From assembly GCA_015277795.1 (NCBI GenBank), contig CP063848.1, positions 4,216,001 through 4,280,000 on the forward strand: a stretch of 64,000 bases of DNA, given 5' to 3'. The DNA is from Massilia sp. UMI-21 (GTDB taxonomy: Bacteria; Pseudomonadota; Gammaproteobacteria; Burkholderiales; Burkholderiaceae_D). The notes beneath the pieces were generated by a model that saw nothing but the letters and a program-made list of their open reading frames with translations, did not search any database and had not been told where the DNA came from. Each line of letters starts with the position of its first letter. The first letter of the stretch is position 1. A program made the translations under genes and the position numbers. Shown here piece after piece: positions 16,864-25,248 of this stretch.

Positions 16864-19104
16864 ATGAAATTGTCTTCCCCGGATTCGACCCATCCAGCCC
16901 CCCCTGCCCGAACCAAGCGTCCGGGCAAACCGCAAGACGCCGAGGCACCGGCGCCCGCCCCCGGCGTCGCCTCCGTCACGCAGCTGATCAACAAGCTGTC
17001 CGACTACCTCACCCCCGCCGAGCTGAAGAAGGTCAAGGAAGCCTACCGCTTCTCCGACGAGATGCATCTCGGCCAGGTCCGCAAGTCGGGCGAGCCCTAC
17101 ATCTCCCATCCGATCGCCGTCGCCGAGATCTGCGCCGAGTGGAAGCTTGATGCGCAAGCCATCATGGCCGCGCTGCTGCACGACGTGATCGAAGACCAGG
17201 ACGTCAAGAAGGACGAGCTGATCGAGCGCTTCGGCGCCCAGGTCGCCAACATGGTGGACGGCCTGTCCAAGCTCGAGAAGATCGAGTTCCAGAGCCAGAT
17301 CGAGGCCCAGGCCGAGAACTTCCGCAAGATGCTGCTGGCCATGGCGTCGGACGTGCGCGTCATCCTGATCAAGCTCGCCGACCGCCTGCACAACATGCGG
17401 ACCATGGGCGTCATGGTGCCGGCCAAGCGCCGCCGCATCTCGCGCGAGACCATGGAAGTCTACGTGCCGATCGCGCACCGGCTCGGCCTGAACGACATCT
17501 ACCGCGAGCTGCAGGACCTGTCCTTCGCGCACCTGTACCCGCTGCGCTATCACACGCTGGCCAAGGCCGTCAAAGCGGCGCGCGGCAACCGCCGCGAGGT
17601 GGTCAAGAAGATCCTCGAGACGGTCAAGACCCAGCTGGCCACGGCCGGCATCGAGGCCGAGGTCTACGGCCGCGAAAAGACCCTGTACGGCATCTACAAG
17701 AAGATGCGCAACAAGCACCTGTCGTTCTCGCAGGTGCTGGACGTGTACGGCTTTCGCGTGGTGGTCGACACGGTACCGAACTGCTACGTGGCGCTCGGCA
17801 CCCTGCACGCCCTGTACAAGCCGATGCCCGGCAAGTTCAAGGACTACATCGCGATCCGCAAGATCAACGGCTACCAGTCGCTGCATACCACCCTGATCGG
17901 CCCCTACGGCACCCCGGTGGAATTCCAGATCCGCACCCAGGACATGCACCGCACCGCCGAGAGCGGCGTGGCGGCGCACTGGCTGTACAAGACCGGCGAC
18001 TCGAACATGTCCGACCTGCAGCAGCGCACCCACGCCTGGCTGCAGTCGCTGCTCGACATCCAGCAGCAGACCGGCGACTCGGCCGAGTTCCTCGAGCACG
18101 TCAAGGTCGACCTGTTCCCGGATTCGGTCTACGTGTTCACGCCCAAGTCGAAGATCATCGCCCTGCCGCGCGGCGCCACGGCGCTCGACTTCGCGTACTC
18201 GATCCACACCGGCATCGGCGACCACACGGTCTCGGTCAAGATCAACAACGAACCGGCCCCGCTGCGCAACGAGCTGCACAACGGCGACATCGTCGAAATC
18301 GTCACCGATCCGGAATCGCGCCCGAGCCCGACCTGGCTGGGCTATGTCCGCACCGGCAAGGCGCGTTCGGCGATCCGCCACTACCTGCGCACGGTCAACG
18401 TCAACGAGTCGGTGGAACTGGGCCAGGAACTGCTGGCCGGCGCCCTCGCCGCCCGCAATATCAACCCGGAGCTGCCGGTGTCGACCATCGACAAGCTGCT
18501 GGCCGAATCCTCGGCCAAGTCGATGGAAGAGCTGTATGCCGACATCGGCATCGGCAAGCGCATGCCGCAGCTGGTGGCGCGCCACATCTTCGGCCTGATG
18601 GACGCCGATCCCGACCACAAGCCGTCCGCGCAGCCGATGCCGGCCAGCGACATCGACCCGGTCACGATCTACGGCAGCGAAGGCGTGTCGGTGCAACTGG
18701 CGCCGTGCTGCCTGCCGATCCCGGGCGACCAGATCATCGGCCAGCTGCGCCGCGACCAGGGCCTGGTGGTGCACACCAAGGATTGCCTGCCTGCCGCGCG
18801 CATCCGCGCCAAGGAGCCCGACCGCTGGATCGCCGTGCAGTGGGGCGAGGAGCTGAACCGCCGCTTCGACTGCCGCATCCGCCTGCTCATCAACAACGAG
18901 AAGGGCATCCTGGCGCGCGTGGCGGCCGAGATCGGCGAGTCCGACGCCAACATCACCTATGTCGGCATGGACGAGGACGATGAACACCTGATGACCCAGC
19001 TGCGCTTCACCATCCAGGTCAAAGACCGGGTGCACCTGGCGCAGCTGATCCGCAACCTGCGGCGGGTGGTCGGCGTGACGCGGGTCGAGCGCGAGCGCTC
19101 GTAG
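16864..19104 (+). CDS. spoT: Bifunctional (p)ppGpp synthetase/hydrolase (SpoT/Rel)
   Basis: This 746-residue protein has all long-RSH domains in order. The HD hydrolase domain carries His106-Asp107 in LLHDVIED. The synthetase domain has KTLYGIYKKM and GKFKDYIAI...NGYQSLHTT, and is followed by TGS (VYVFTPKSKIIALPRGATALDFAYSIH), the helical/zinc-finger-like region and a C-terminal ACT domain (GILARVAAEIGESDANITYV). It controls the stringent-response alarmone. The first 40 residues are a Pro/Ala-rich extension. The motif after FKDYIAI reads Arg-Lys where I would expect Pro-Lys, a small deviation I cannot interpret. Confidence 0.95.
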   Translation: MKLSSPDSTHPAPPARTKRPGKPQDAEAPAPAPGVASVTQLINKLSDYLTPAELKKVKEAYRFSDEMHLGQVRKSGEPYISHPIAVAEICAEWKLDAQAIMAALLHDVIEDQDVKKDELIERFGAQVANMVDGLSKLEKIEFQSQIEAQAENFRKMLLAMASDVRVILIKLADRLHNMRTMGVMVPAKRRRISRETMEVYVPIAHRLGLNDIYRELQDLSFAHLYPLRYHTLAKAVKAARGNRREVVKKILETVKTQLATAGIEAEVYGREKTLYGIYKKMRNKHLSFSQVLDVYGFRVVVDTVPNCYVALGTLHALYKPMPGKFKDYIAIRKINGYQSLHTTLIGPYGTPVEFQIRTQDMHRTAESGVAAHWLYKTGDSNMSDLQQRTHAWLQSLLDIQQQTGDSAEFLEHVKVDLFPDSVYVFTPKSKIIALPRGATALDFAYSIHTGIGDHTVSVKINNEPAPLRNELHNGDIVEIVTDPESRPSPTWLGYVRTGKARSAIRHYLRTVNVNESVELGQELLAGALAARNINPELPVSTIDKLLAESSAKSMEELYADIGIGKRMPQLVARHIFGLMDADPDHKPSAQPMPASDIDPVTIYGSEGVSVQLAPCCLPIPGDQIIGQLRRDQGLVVHTKDCLPAARIRAKEPDRWIAVQWGEELNRRFDCRIRLLINNEKGILARVAAEIGESDANITYVGMDEDDEHLMTQLRFTIQVKDRVHLAQLIRNLRRVVGVTRVERERS

Positions 19105-19129
19105 GTCCCTCCCATCAAAGGCGACGCAA

Positions 19130-21343
19130 TTGTCCGACGACGATATCCTGGCGCTGAGGAACGCAGCAATGCAGGCTGCGCAGCGCGAGGCCGAAACGGG
19201 CAATACTGAGCAGGCACGCGAACTGTATCGCGCCGTTCTCGAACTTCATCCAGGCCATGCGCAAGCGCACTTCGGGCTGGGACTGCTCGAACAGCAAGCC
19301 GGAGATGTCGCGGCCGCCATCCCGCATTTCGCCCTGGCGCTGCAAGGCGCGCCGGACCAGGAAAGCTACTGGCTGGGCTACATCGATGCACTCATGAGCG
19401 CGCGCCAGTTCGCGACCGCACGCGAGCTGCTCGAACTGGGCCGGCGCCATGGCCTGCAGGGGCCCGCCATCGAGGCTGCGGAACAACAACTGGCGCTATC
19501 CGGCGCCCCGGCCGCGCAAGAGATCGACGCGGCTGCAGCCATGTTCGCGCAAGGAAATATCGAAGCTGCCGGGAGCGCCGCGCGCGCGCTCATTGAGCGC
19601 TTCCCGCAGCACCCGTTCGGCTGGCAGCTGCTCGGCGCCGTCCAGTTCGAGAGCGGCGCGCTGGCACCTGCCCTCGCATCGATGCAAAAGGCGGTCGGCT
19701 ACGCGCCCGAAGACGCCGATGCGCTCAGCAATCTCGGTCTAGTGTTGCGCAAGGCAGGACGGCTCGACGAGGCCTTCGCCAGCTTGCGAGACGCGATCGC
19801 CTTGCAGCCAAATCATGTCCATGCGCACGTTCAGATGGCAGGGGCTTTGCAGGAAATGGGACGCGTGGACGAAGCCCATTCCAGCGCGAAGGCAGCCCTG
19901 GCGATCGCGCCGAACCATCTGGAAGCGCGGAAAACGCTCGCGCTGATCCTGGATAATCTTGGTCGACCGGTCGAAGCGGTCGAGCAATATCGACAGGTCT
20001 TGAAGGAACATCCTGAACAGACCGATGTGCATAGCAACATGCTGCTTTGCATGAGCTATACGGACAGCATCACGCCCGAGCAACTGTTCTTGGAACATCG
20101 CCAGTTTGGGCTGCAACTTGCAACGCGGGTAGCGAGCGCCAGTAGATGGAACAATGTCCCGGAGCCAAACCGGTGCCTGCGTATCGGTGTCGTGTCGGGC
20201 GACCTGCGCCACCACGCTGTCGCCAATTTCATCGAACCGGTGTTCAAGCACCTGGCAGGGCGGCCTGGACTGGCACTGCATGCGTATTCCAATCACCCGG
20301 TGCACGATGGCGTCACCGCACGCCTGCGCCAGTACGTCGACGCGTGGCGCGACGTGGCGGCGCTCGATGACGCGGCGCTGGAGACGCTGGTCCGAGCCGA
20401 CGGCGTCGACATCCTGGTCGACCTGTCCGGCCATACCGGGCATAACCGCCTACCGGTCCTGGCCCGCAAACCGGCGCCCTTGCAGGCGACCTGGATCGGC
20501 TATCCGGGCACGACCGGCTTGGCGGCGGTCGATTATTTGCTGACCGACCGCCACATGCTCCCGCCCGGGGAGTACGAGCACCAGTTTACGGAAAAGCTGG
20601 TCCGCCTGCCGGCATCCCTCGCGTTCGCGCCGGTGGCCGATGCGCCCGATATCGCCGCGCTTCCCGCCCTGGCGAACGGCTACCTGAGCTTCGGCAGCTT
20701 CAACCGGCTCAGCAAGATCAGCCGCAAGGTCATCGCGCTATGGGCCAGCCTGCTGCGCGCCCTGCCCGATGCGCGTTTGCTGCTGGCCGGCATGCCTCTT
20801 GGAGAACAGGGCCCCGTGCAGCTCAAGGCCTGGCTGCACCAGGAAGGCATCGACGCCGGGCGCATCCGCTTCCATCCACGCACCGGCATGCGCGACTACC
20901 TGGCCCTGCACAACCAGGTCGACATCTGTCTCGATACCTTTCCCTACACCGGAGGCACCACGACACTGCATGCGCTGCACATGGGGGTGCCGACCCTGAC
21001 CCTGGCCGGTAGGACGATGGCGGGACGACAAACTGCTTGCCTGCTGGGGCATCACGGTTTGCTGCAATTTATTGCCAGCGATGCCGGGGATTACGTCGGC
21101 AAGGCCGTCGCGCTCAGCCGGGACCCGGCGGCCCTGGCCCGGGTGAGGTCCAGCCTGCGCAGCGGCCCTGCGCTGTGGACGCCGGACGCCGGCATGCAGG
21201 TTGCCGAAGGCCTGGAGCGAGCTTTTCGTATCATGTGGGAACGCTGGTGCGCCGGTTTGCCGGCCGTCGCTTTCGAGGTGCCGCCAGGCCCTCCGGCAGA
21301 TGCCGACGCAGTTTCTGCCGCCAGCCCGCCCATGCCCGCCTAG
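19130..21343 (+). CDS. TPR protein with O-GlcNAc transferase-like (SPINDLY/GT41) domain
   Basis: The protein has 737 residues and begins at a TTG codon at 19130, 25 bases after spoT. Roughly residues 1-330 are tetratricopeptide repeats (for example HPGHAQAHFGLGLLEQQAGD and PNHVHAHVQMAGALQEMGR). Residues ~350-700 form a GT41 glycosyltransferase with VVSGDLRHHAVANF, SGHTGHNRLPVLARKPAPLQATWIGYPGTTG, FGSFNRLSKISRKV and DICLDTFPYTGGTTTLHAL; the His and Lys of the UDP-sugar site appear to be present. Members modify Ser/Thr of target proteins. A target, possibly flagellin, is not shown by the sequence. Codon use looks less GC-biased than in spoT. Confidence 0.88.
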   Translation: MSDDDILALRNAAMQAAQREAETGNTEQARELYRAVLELHPGHAQAHFGLGLLEQQAGDVAAAIPHFALALQGAPDQESYWLGYIDALMSARQFATARELLELGRRHGLQGPAIEAAEQQLALSGAPAAQEIDAAAAMFAQGNIEAAGSAARALIERFPQHPFGWQLLGAVQFESGALAPALASMQKAVGYAPEDADALSNLGLVLRKAGRLDEAFASLRDAIALQPNHVHAHVQMAGALQEMGRVDEAHSSAKAALAIAPNHLEARKTLALILDNLGRPVEAVEQYRQVLKEHPEQTDVHSNMLLCMSYTDSITPEQLFLEHRQFGLQLATRVASASRWNNVPEPNRCLRIGVVSGDLRHHAVANFIEPVFKHLAGRPGLALHAYSNHPVHDGVTARLRQYVDAWRDVAALDDAALETLVRADGVDILVDLSGHTGHNRLPVLARKPAPLQATWIGYPGTTGLAAVDYLLTDRHMLPPGEYEHQFTEKLVRLPASLAFAPVADAPDIAALPALANGYLSFGSFNRLSKISRKVIALWASLLRALPDARLLLAGMPLGEQGPVQLKAWLHQEGIDAGRIRFHPRTGMRDYLALHNQVDICLDTFPYTGGTTTLHALHMGVPTLTLAGRTMAGRQTACLLGHHGLLQFIASDAGDYVGKAVALSRDPAALARVRSSLRSGPALWTPDAGMQVAEGLERAFRIMWERWCAGLPAVAFEVPPGPPADADAVSAASPPMPA

Positions 21344-21490
21344 CGCCGGCAAGCCGCGTTGCCGGCGCTAGGCGGATGGCAAGCGTTCAGTTTGCAAACA
21401 GGACCACCTGCTGGTAATGTTGACATCCCTCATCCACGTGGCGGCGCTCGGGACGGCCGGCACGACACCTCGTTCCAGATCGGAGACAGC

Positions 21491-21889
21491 ATGAAGCGGG
21501 TTACCGGCATCGGCGGCATTTTCTTCCACGCACAAGACCCGGCAGCGCTGCGCGCCTGGTATGCGCGCCATCTCGGCGTCGACGTGCAGGACTGGGGCGG
21601 GGCCGCCTTCACCTGGAGCGATGAAGCGCGCAAGCCGGACGGCGGCGTCACTGTGTGGTCGATCGGCCAGGCCGGCAATGAGCACTTCGCGCCGGGCAAG
21701 GCGAACTTCATGATCAACTGCCGGGTCGCCGACCTGGCCGCCCTGCTGCACGCCCTGCGTGAAGAAGACTGCCATGTGCTGGACCAGACTGAGGATTCCG
21801 AATTCGGCAAGTTTGGTTGGGTCATCGACCCCGAAGGCAACAAGGTCGAGCTGTGGGAGCCGCCCGCGGCGCAGCAGGCCCGCGGGTAG
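21491..21889 (+). CDS. VOC-family (glyoxalase/bleomycin-resistance-like) protein
   Basis: The 132-residue protein starts at the ATG at 21491 after AGGAGACAGC-like sequence; an upstream frame extension from 21359 has no similarity. It has one vicinal-oxygen-chelate module pair: MKRVTGIGGIFFHAQDPAALRAWYARHLG at the start and FGWVIDPEGNKVELWEPP at the end, where the last Glu is the usual metal ligand. This subgroup is widespread and its substrates are mostly unknown. Confidence 0.85.
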   Translation: MKRVTGIGGIFFHAQDPAALRAWYARHLGVDVQDWGGAAFTWSDEARKPDGGVTVWSIGQAGNEHFAPGKANFMINCRVADLAALLHALREEDCHVLDQTEDSEFGKFGWVIDPEGNKVELWEPPAAQQARG

Positions 21890-21902
21890 GTACCGGGAAC
21901 GC

Positions 21903-22328
21903 TCAGCCGGCTAGCGCCGCGCGCTGGCGCTCTTCCTGCGCGCGCAGCTCCGGGCTCATTGCCTCGCCGAAGTCGTCCATGTCGAAGATCTGGCGGATCT
22001 CGATCTCGGCTTCGCCGCCCGCCATGGGCATCGGCACCCGCTTGACCCAGGCGATCGACTCTTCCTTCGATGCCAGTTGCCAGATCCAGAAGCCGGCCAG
22101 CAATTCCTTGGTCTCGGCGAAGGGACCGTCGACCACGCGCACGTCACCGCCATTGCCGAAGTGCACGCGCGCGCCGCGCGAGGACGGATGCAGGCCCTCG
22201 CCCGACAGCATCACCCCGGCCTTGATCAACTCGTCGTTGAACTTGCCCATTTCCGTGAGCAACTGCTCGCTAGGCATCTCGCCCGCCTCACTGTGCTTGT
22301 CCGCCTTCAGCAAAATCATGAATCGCAT
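21903..22328 (-). CDS. YCII/DGPF-domain protein
   Basis: The 141-residue protein starts at the ATG at 22328 (MRFMILLKADKHSEAG) with GGAGG upstream on the minus strand. The sequence V-DGPFAETKELLAGFWIWQ is the DGPF signature of the YCII-related superfamily, often next to ECF sigma factors and of unknown biochemical role. No sigma factor is visible here. It is convergent with the VOC gene (13-base gap), and a decayed insertion sequence lies about 110 bases upstream. Confidence 0.85.
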   Translation of the reverse strand: MRFMILLKADKHSEAGEMPSEQLLTEMGKFNDELIKAGVMLSGEGLHPSSRGARVHFGNGGDVRVVDGPFAETKELLAGFWIWQLASKEESIAWVKRVPMPMAGGEAEIEIRQIFDMDDFGEAMSPELRAQEERQRAALAG

Positions 22329-22440
22329 CGCTTCCTCCGTGTAGGGTTGGTTGAAGATGGCGCCATGTAGTGTGGCCGCCATATGACACAACGACGATCG
22401 GCACGCCGCGGAATCGACATCGGCGCAGGATTTTTCATTG

Positions 22441-22464
22441 GCTCTGTCACCACTTGCTGTTGAA
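22441..22464 (+). repeat. Left terminal inverted repeat of the IS
   Basis: Begins GCTCTGTCACCACTTGCTGT. It pairs imperfectly with the right end; the best conserved cores are CTGTCACC and TGTTG. Confidence 0.75.
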
Positions 22465-22524
22465 AGACCTGAACTGTTGAGCTGATCCGCTGTCTGACAA
22501 GCCGAATCCACATCGGAGGCGGCA

Positions 22525-23313
22525 ATGCAGGCAGCAGGCTTCAGGAAGTAGCTGGAACGCGTGGCGCAGCGTAGTCGGCGCCAGCGCGAACAATTGCTGG
22601 AGGTCTTGCAACCAGCCGTTGGGCTGGATCGGGGCTGCGCCACGATCGAAAGCGCGCGGGCTGTCTCGTGTTGCCCGGGTTGCCGAGGCCGACGCCTGCA
22701 TCGCCACGGCCTCGACCGCGGCGTGCAGCGCTACCGCTTCCTGCACTTGGCCAAGAAGGACCGGCCGGGCCAGCTGGCGGGCATTGCCGAGGCCGACGAG
22801 CTGTTCCTGCTCGAGTCGCAAAAGGGCTCGCGCAAGCTGGACCGGCCGCCGAGGAAGCACGGCGGCCGGTCCAGCCGGCGCGGCATCAATGGTGAGCATG
22901 TGTGCGTGCTGGTGGCGCGCGACCGGACCGGGGCCACCCGTGATGCCGTGACCGGCCGTGGCGCCGTCACTGCTGCCCAACTGCACAAGCATTTGCTTCC
23001 CGTACTAGACAGGGATGTGCTACTGGTCACCGATGGGCATACAGCCTACCGTGCATTTGCCCGCTCGACAGGTATTTCACATGCCTCCGTCAACCTGCGC
23101 GCCGGCGAACGCGTCCGTGGCGCGGTGCACGTCCAGAACGTGAACGCCTATCACCAGCGCTTCCGGCAGTGGCTGTCCCACTTCAACGGGGTGGCGTCGC
23201 GCTACCTGCTCAACTACCTGGGCTGGCTGTGGGCGGTCGACGGACAACGCATCGGATCGGCCGAGCAGATGCTGCACATAGCGTTAGGCAGCGCATCCAA
23301 CAATGAACGGTGA
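22525..23313 (+). pseudogene. IS1595-family transposase, nonsense mutation and internal deletion
   Basis: An ATG at 22525 with GGAGG upstream reads MQAAGFRK and then TAG at 22549-22551, where the family motif FR-x-W suggests a lost tryptophan codon (TGG to TAG). The same frame continues open to the TGA at 23313. It contains the zinc-finger piece CCPGCRGRRLHRHG, then jumps from RGVQRYR directly to LAKKDRPGQLAGIAEADELFLLESQKGSRKL; about 55-60 residues with the second zinc-finger half and the helix-turn-helix seem to be missing. The catalytic part (EADE, LLVTDGH, HVQNVNAYH) is intact. The stop lies inside the right inverted repeat. Confidence 0.85.
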
Positions 23314-23319
23314 CAGCGC
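23296..23319 (-). repeat. Right terminal inverted repeat of the IS
   Basis: Reverse complement begins GCGCTGTCACCGTTCATTGT. It contains the last codons and the stop of the transposase pseudogene. Confidence 0.75.
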
Positions 23320-23326
23320 GTTTTAT

Positions 23327-23923
23327 TTATTTGTTGTCGAGCGGGGCCAGCGCCAGGATGGCATCGAAGGCCGCGCAGGCGCCGGCGCAGGCTTCGGCGA
23401 TCTCGTCCGGACTGGTGACGCGGGCGCGCAGGGCCAGCATGAAGGCGCGCCAGCGCGGTCCCGGGCCACCGTCCTCGCCGCGCAGGTAGCGCAGCGGATG
23501 CGGCGCCAGCGGCGCGGCCAGCCTGGCGTACAGCACGGCGCCGCCGAGCTGCGAGCCTTCGATCACATAGGCCACGCCCCAGCGCCAGGCGGCGCCGGCA
23601 TCGCACGGCCAGGGAGCCGCGGGGCGCAGTGGCGGGATCTCGGGCATGCCGGGCTCGGCAAGGTCGGCCTGGATCAGGGCCAGGCGCGGCGTGGCCGGCA
23701 GCGCCGCTTCCCCCTGGGGGCCGTCGGCGAAGCCGGCCAGCCAGGTTTCCAGCGGCGCCAGCCAGTCGCGCACCATGCGCAGATGGGCGGCGTAGTCGTC
23801 GAGGGTCGGATCGGGGGCGGACAGCGGCAGGCCGCTGTCGAGCAGCTCGTGCCGCGCGGCAGTCGCAGTCCGCAGCGCGGCCAGGACCTCGGTGGCGCGC
23901 GTGGAATCGTGGGGTCGGTTCAT
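23327..23923 (-). CDS. Heme oxygenase (BphO/HemO-like)
   Basis: The 198-residue protein starts at the ATG at 23923 (MNRPHDSTRATEVLAALRTAT). A GTG at 23953 is a possible longer start, but neither has a strong ribosome site. Heme oxygenase features are the proximal histidine in TAARHELLDSG (His25) and GVAYVIEGSQLGGAVLYARL, the helix over the heme. The product would be biliverdin, iron and CO, used for iron release or as bacteriophytochrome chromophore; no phytochrome gene is in the window. The decayed IS begins 7 bases after the stop, so the C-terminus could have been trimmed, although the length is typical. Confidence 0.85.
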   Translation of the reverse strand: MNRPHDSTRATEVLAALRTATAARHELLDSGLPLSAPDPTLDDYAAHLRMVRDWLAPLETWLAGFADGPQGEAALPATPRLALIQADLAEPGMPEIPPLRPAAPWPCDAGAAWRWGVAYVIEGSQLGGAVLYARLAAPLAPHPLRYLRGEDGGPGPRWRAFMLALRARVTSPDEIAEACAGACAAFDAILALAPLDNK

Positions 23924-23993
23924 CAAGGCAGGGAGTGCTCGGCAGCTGAGCACGAGAGAGACGATGCGCGCATCTTACCAGTCCGCCCGGTTT

Positions 23994-24569
23994 TCAGTCG
24001 GTGACCGGCTCGGGATACTCGACCGAAAGGATTTCCAGCTCGTCGGTGCCGAGCGGGGTCTGCAGGGTGATCAGCTCGCCTTCGCGCGCCTTGGTCAGGG
24101 CGCGCGCCACCGGCGAGACCCAGCTGATCTTGCCGTGCAGCGGATCGAGCTCGTCGATGCCGACGATGGTCACGGTGTGCTCTTCACCGGCCTTGTTCCG
24201 GTAGGTGACGGTGGCGCCGAAAAAGACCTGGTCGTTTCCGTAGTGCACGCTCGGGTCGACCACGAAGGCCGAATCCATGCGCTTGGTGAGGAAGCGGATG
24301 CGGCGGTCGATTTCGCGCAGGCGGCGCTTGCCGTAGATGTAGTCGCCGTTTTCGGAGCGGTCGCCGTTCGATGCCGCCCAGTGCACCACTTTCACCACTT
24401 CGGGACGGTCGACGTCGATCAGCTGCAGCAGTTCGTCCTTGATGGCCTGGTAGCCGGCAGGCGTGATGTAGTTCTTGGCCCCGGCGGGAATCGCCTGGGC
24501 CAGCGCCAACGCCTCGGCGTCGTCATCGTCGAGGTCGTTGCTGGACTCTTTTACGAATGCCTTGTTCAT
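23994..24569 (-). CDS. greB: Transcript cleavage factor GreB
   Basis: The protein has 191 residues from the ATG at 24569 (MNKAFVKESSND). The first ~30 residues are an acidic extension. The N-terminal coiled coil follows (ITPAGYQAIKDELLQLI...RPEVVKVVHWAASNGDRSENGDYIYGKRRLREIDRRIRFL), with the acidic tip residues in GDRSENGDY that stimulate RNA cleavage in backtracked polymerase. The FKBP-like C-terminal domain has VFFGATVTY and GKISWVSPVARAL. GreB rather than GreA is indicated by YGKRRLREIDRRIRFL. Confidence 0.95.
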   Translation of the reverse strand: MNKAFVKESSNDLDDDDAEALALAQAIPAGAKNYITPAGYQAIKDELLQLIDVDRPEVVKVVHWAASNGDRSENGDYIYGKRRLREIDRRIRFLTKRMDSAFVVDPSVHYGNDQVFFGATVTYRNKAGEEHTVTIVGIDELDPLHGKISWVSPVARALTKAREGELITLQTPLGTDELEILSVEYPEPVTD

Positions 24570-24627
24570 CGCCTTATTGTAACGGCAACAGCGCCGCGCC
24601 AGTGGCGCTTCCCGTATCATGCACACC

Positions 24628-25248
24628 ATGAAACGCGCAAAACACCGTATTCATCCCCGCTCCCGGCTGCTCGCGCCCCTGGTCCAGCTGGCGGCGCTGC
24701 TGCTGCTGCTCGAGGCCTGGACCTGGAACCTGGGCAGCCGCGCCGCCGCCCGCATGGCGGTCTGGCCACCGCTGCGCTGGCTCGAGGCACGCATCCGCGC
24801 CCTGCCGGCCTGGGCGGCCTTGTGCGCCTTCGTGCTGCCCGGGCTGATGCTGTTGCCGGTCAAGCTGCTGGCGCTGCTCGCCATCGCCCACGGCCATGCG
24901 CTGGCGGGCATCGCCGGATTCGTGGCCGCCAAGCTGGGCGGCGCCGTCGTGGTCGCGCGCATCTACGTGCTGACCCTGCCCACCCTGCTCACCCTCGGCT
25001 GGTTCGCGCGCTGGCATGGCGGCTTCATCGGGCTCAAGAACCGACTGCTGGCAAGCTTGCGCACCAGCAGCTTCTGGCGCCGGGTGCGCGCGACCGTCTC
25101 GCATGCGCGCCGCGCCCTGCGCAGGCTGCTGCGCAGGGCCGCGCGCCAGCCCAGCCACCTGATGCGTGTGCTGCGCCGCTTCAGGACACGTTTCCGCGCG
25201 CGCGAACAGGCGCGCCGCCAGGACAAGACCGGAACCGAGCATCCATGA
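24628..25248 (+). CDS. Membrane protein with arginine-rich tail, coupled to a sensor kinase
   Basis: I do not recognise this family. The protein has 206 residues from the ATG at 24628 (a second ATG three codons earlier is possible). Hydrophobic segments are seen at about 15-33, 63-87 and 97-120; the last ~75 residues are strongly basic, with many Arg-Arg pairs. Its stop codon overlaps the start of the histidine kinase gene (ATGA at 25245-25248), so the two are probably cotranslated and could work together at the membrane. It is divergent from greB, with 58 bases between starts. Confidence 0.7.
   Translation: MKRAKHRIHPRSRLLAPLVQLAALLLLLEAWTWNLGSRAAARMAVWPPLRWLEARIRALPAWAALCAFVLPGLMLLPVKLLALLAIAHGHALAGIAGFVAAKLGGAVVVARIYVLTLPTLLTLGWFARWHGGFIGLKNRLLASLRTSSFWRRVRATVSHARRALRRLLRRAARQPSHLMRVLRRFRTRFRAREQARRQDKTGTEHP

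Larger units (their letters stand above)
22441..23319. mobile_element. Decayed IS1595-type insertion sequence (879 bp)
   Basis: Bounded by imperfect inverted repeats (GCTCTGTCACC... left; GCGCTGTCACC... right, reverse complement), which match at 17 of 24 positions. It carries one transposase reading frame with a premature stop and an apparent internal deletion, so it should be immobile on its own. I see no clean 8-bp target duplication: TTTCATTG on the left and GTTTTATT on the right. It lies between the YCII gene and the heme oxygenase gene, 7 bases from the latter's stop codon. Confidence 0.8.

Noticed and set aside
22433..23327. An 8-bp target duplication flanking the IS remnant
   Set aside because: TTTCATTG and GTTTTATT do not match; a shifted comparison gives only 6 of 8. 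The flanks may have mutated, but I cannot claim a duplication.
23892..25244. Possible N-terminal extension of the PAS histidine kinase (open frame from 23892)
   Set aside because: The extension reads through greB and the membrane-protein gene in other frames; the ATG at 25245 in an ATGA overlap is the natural start.
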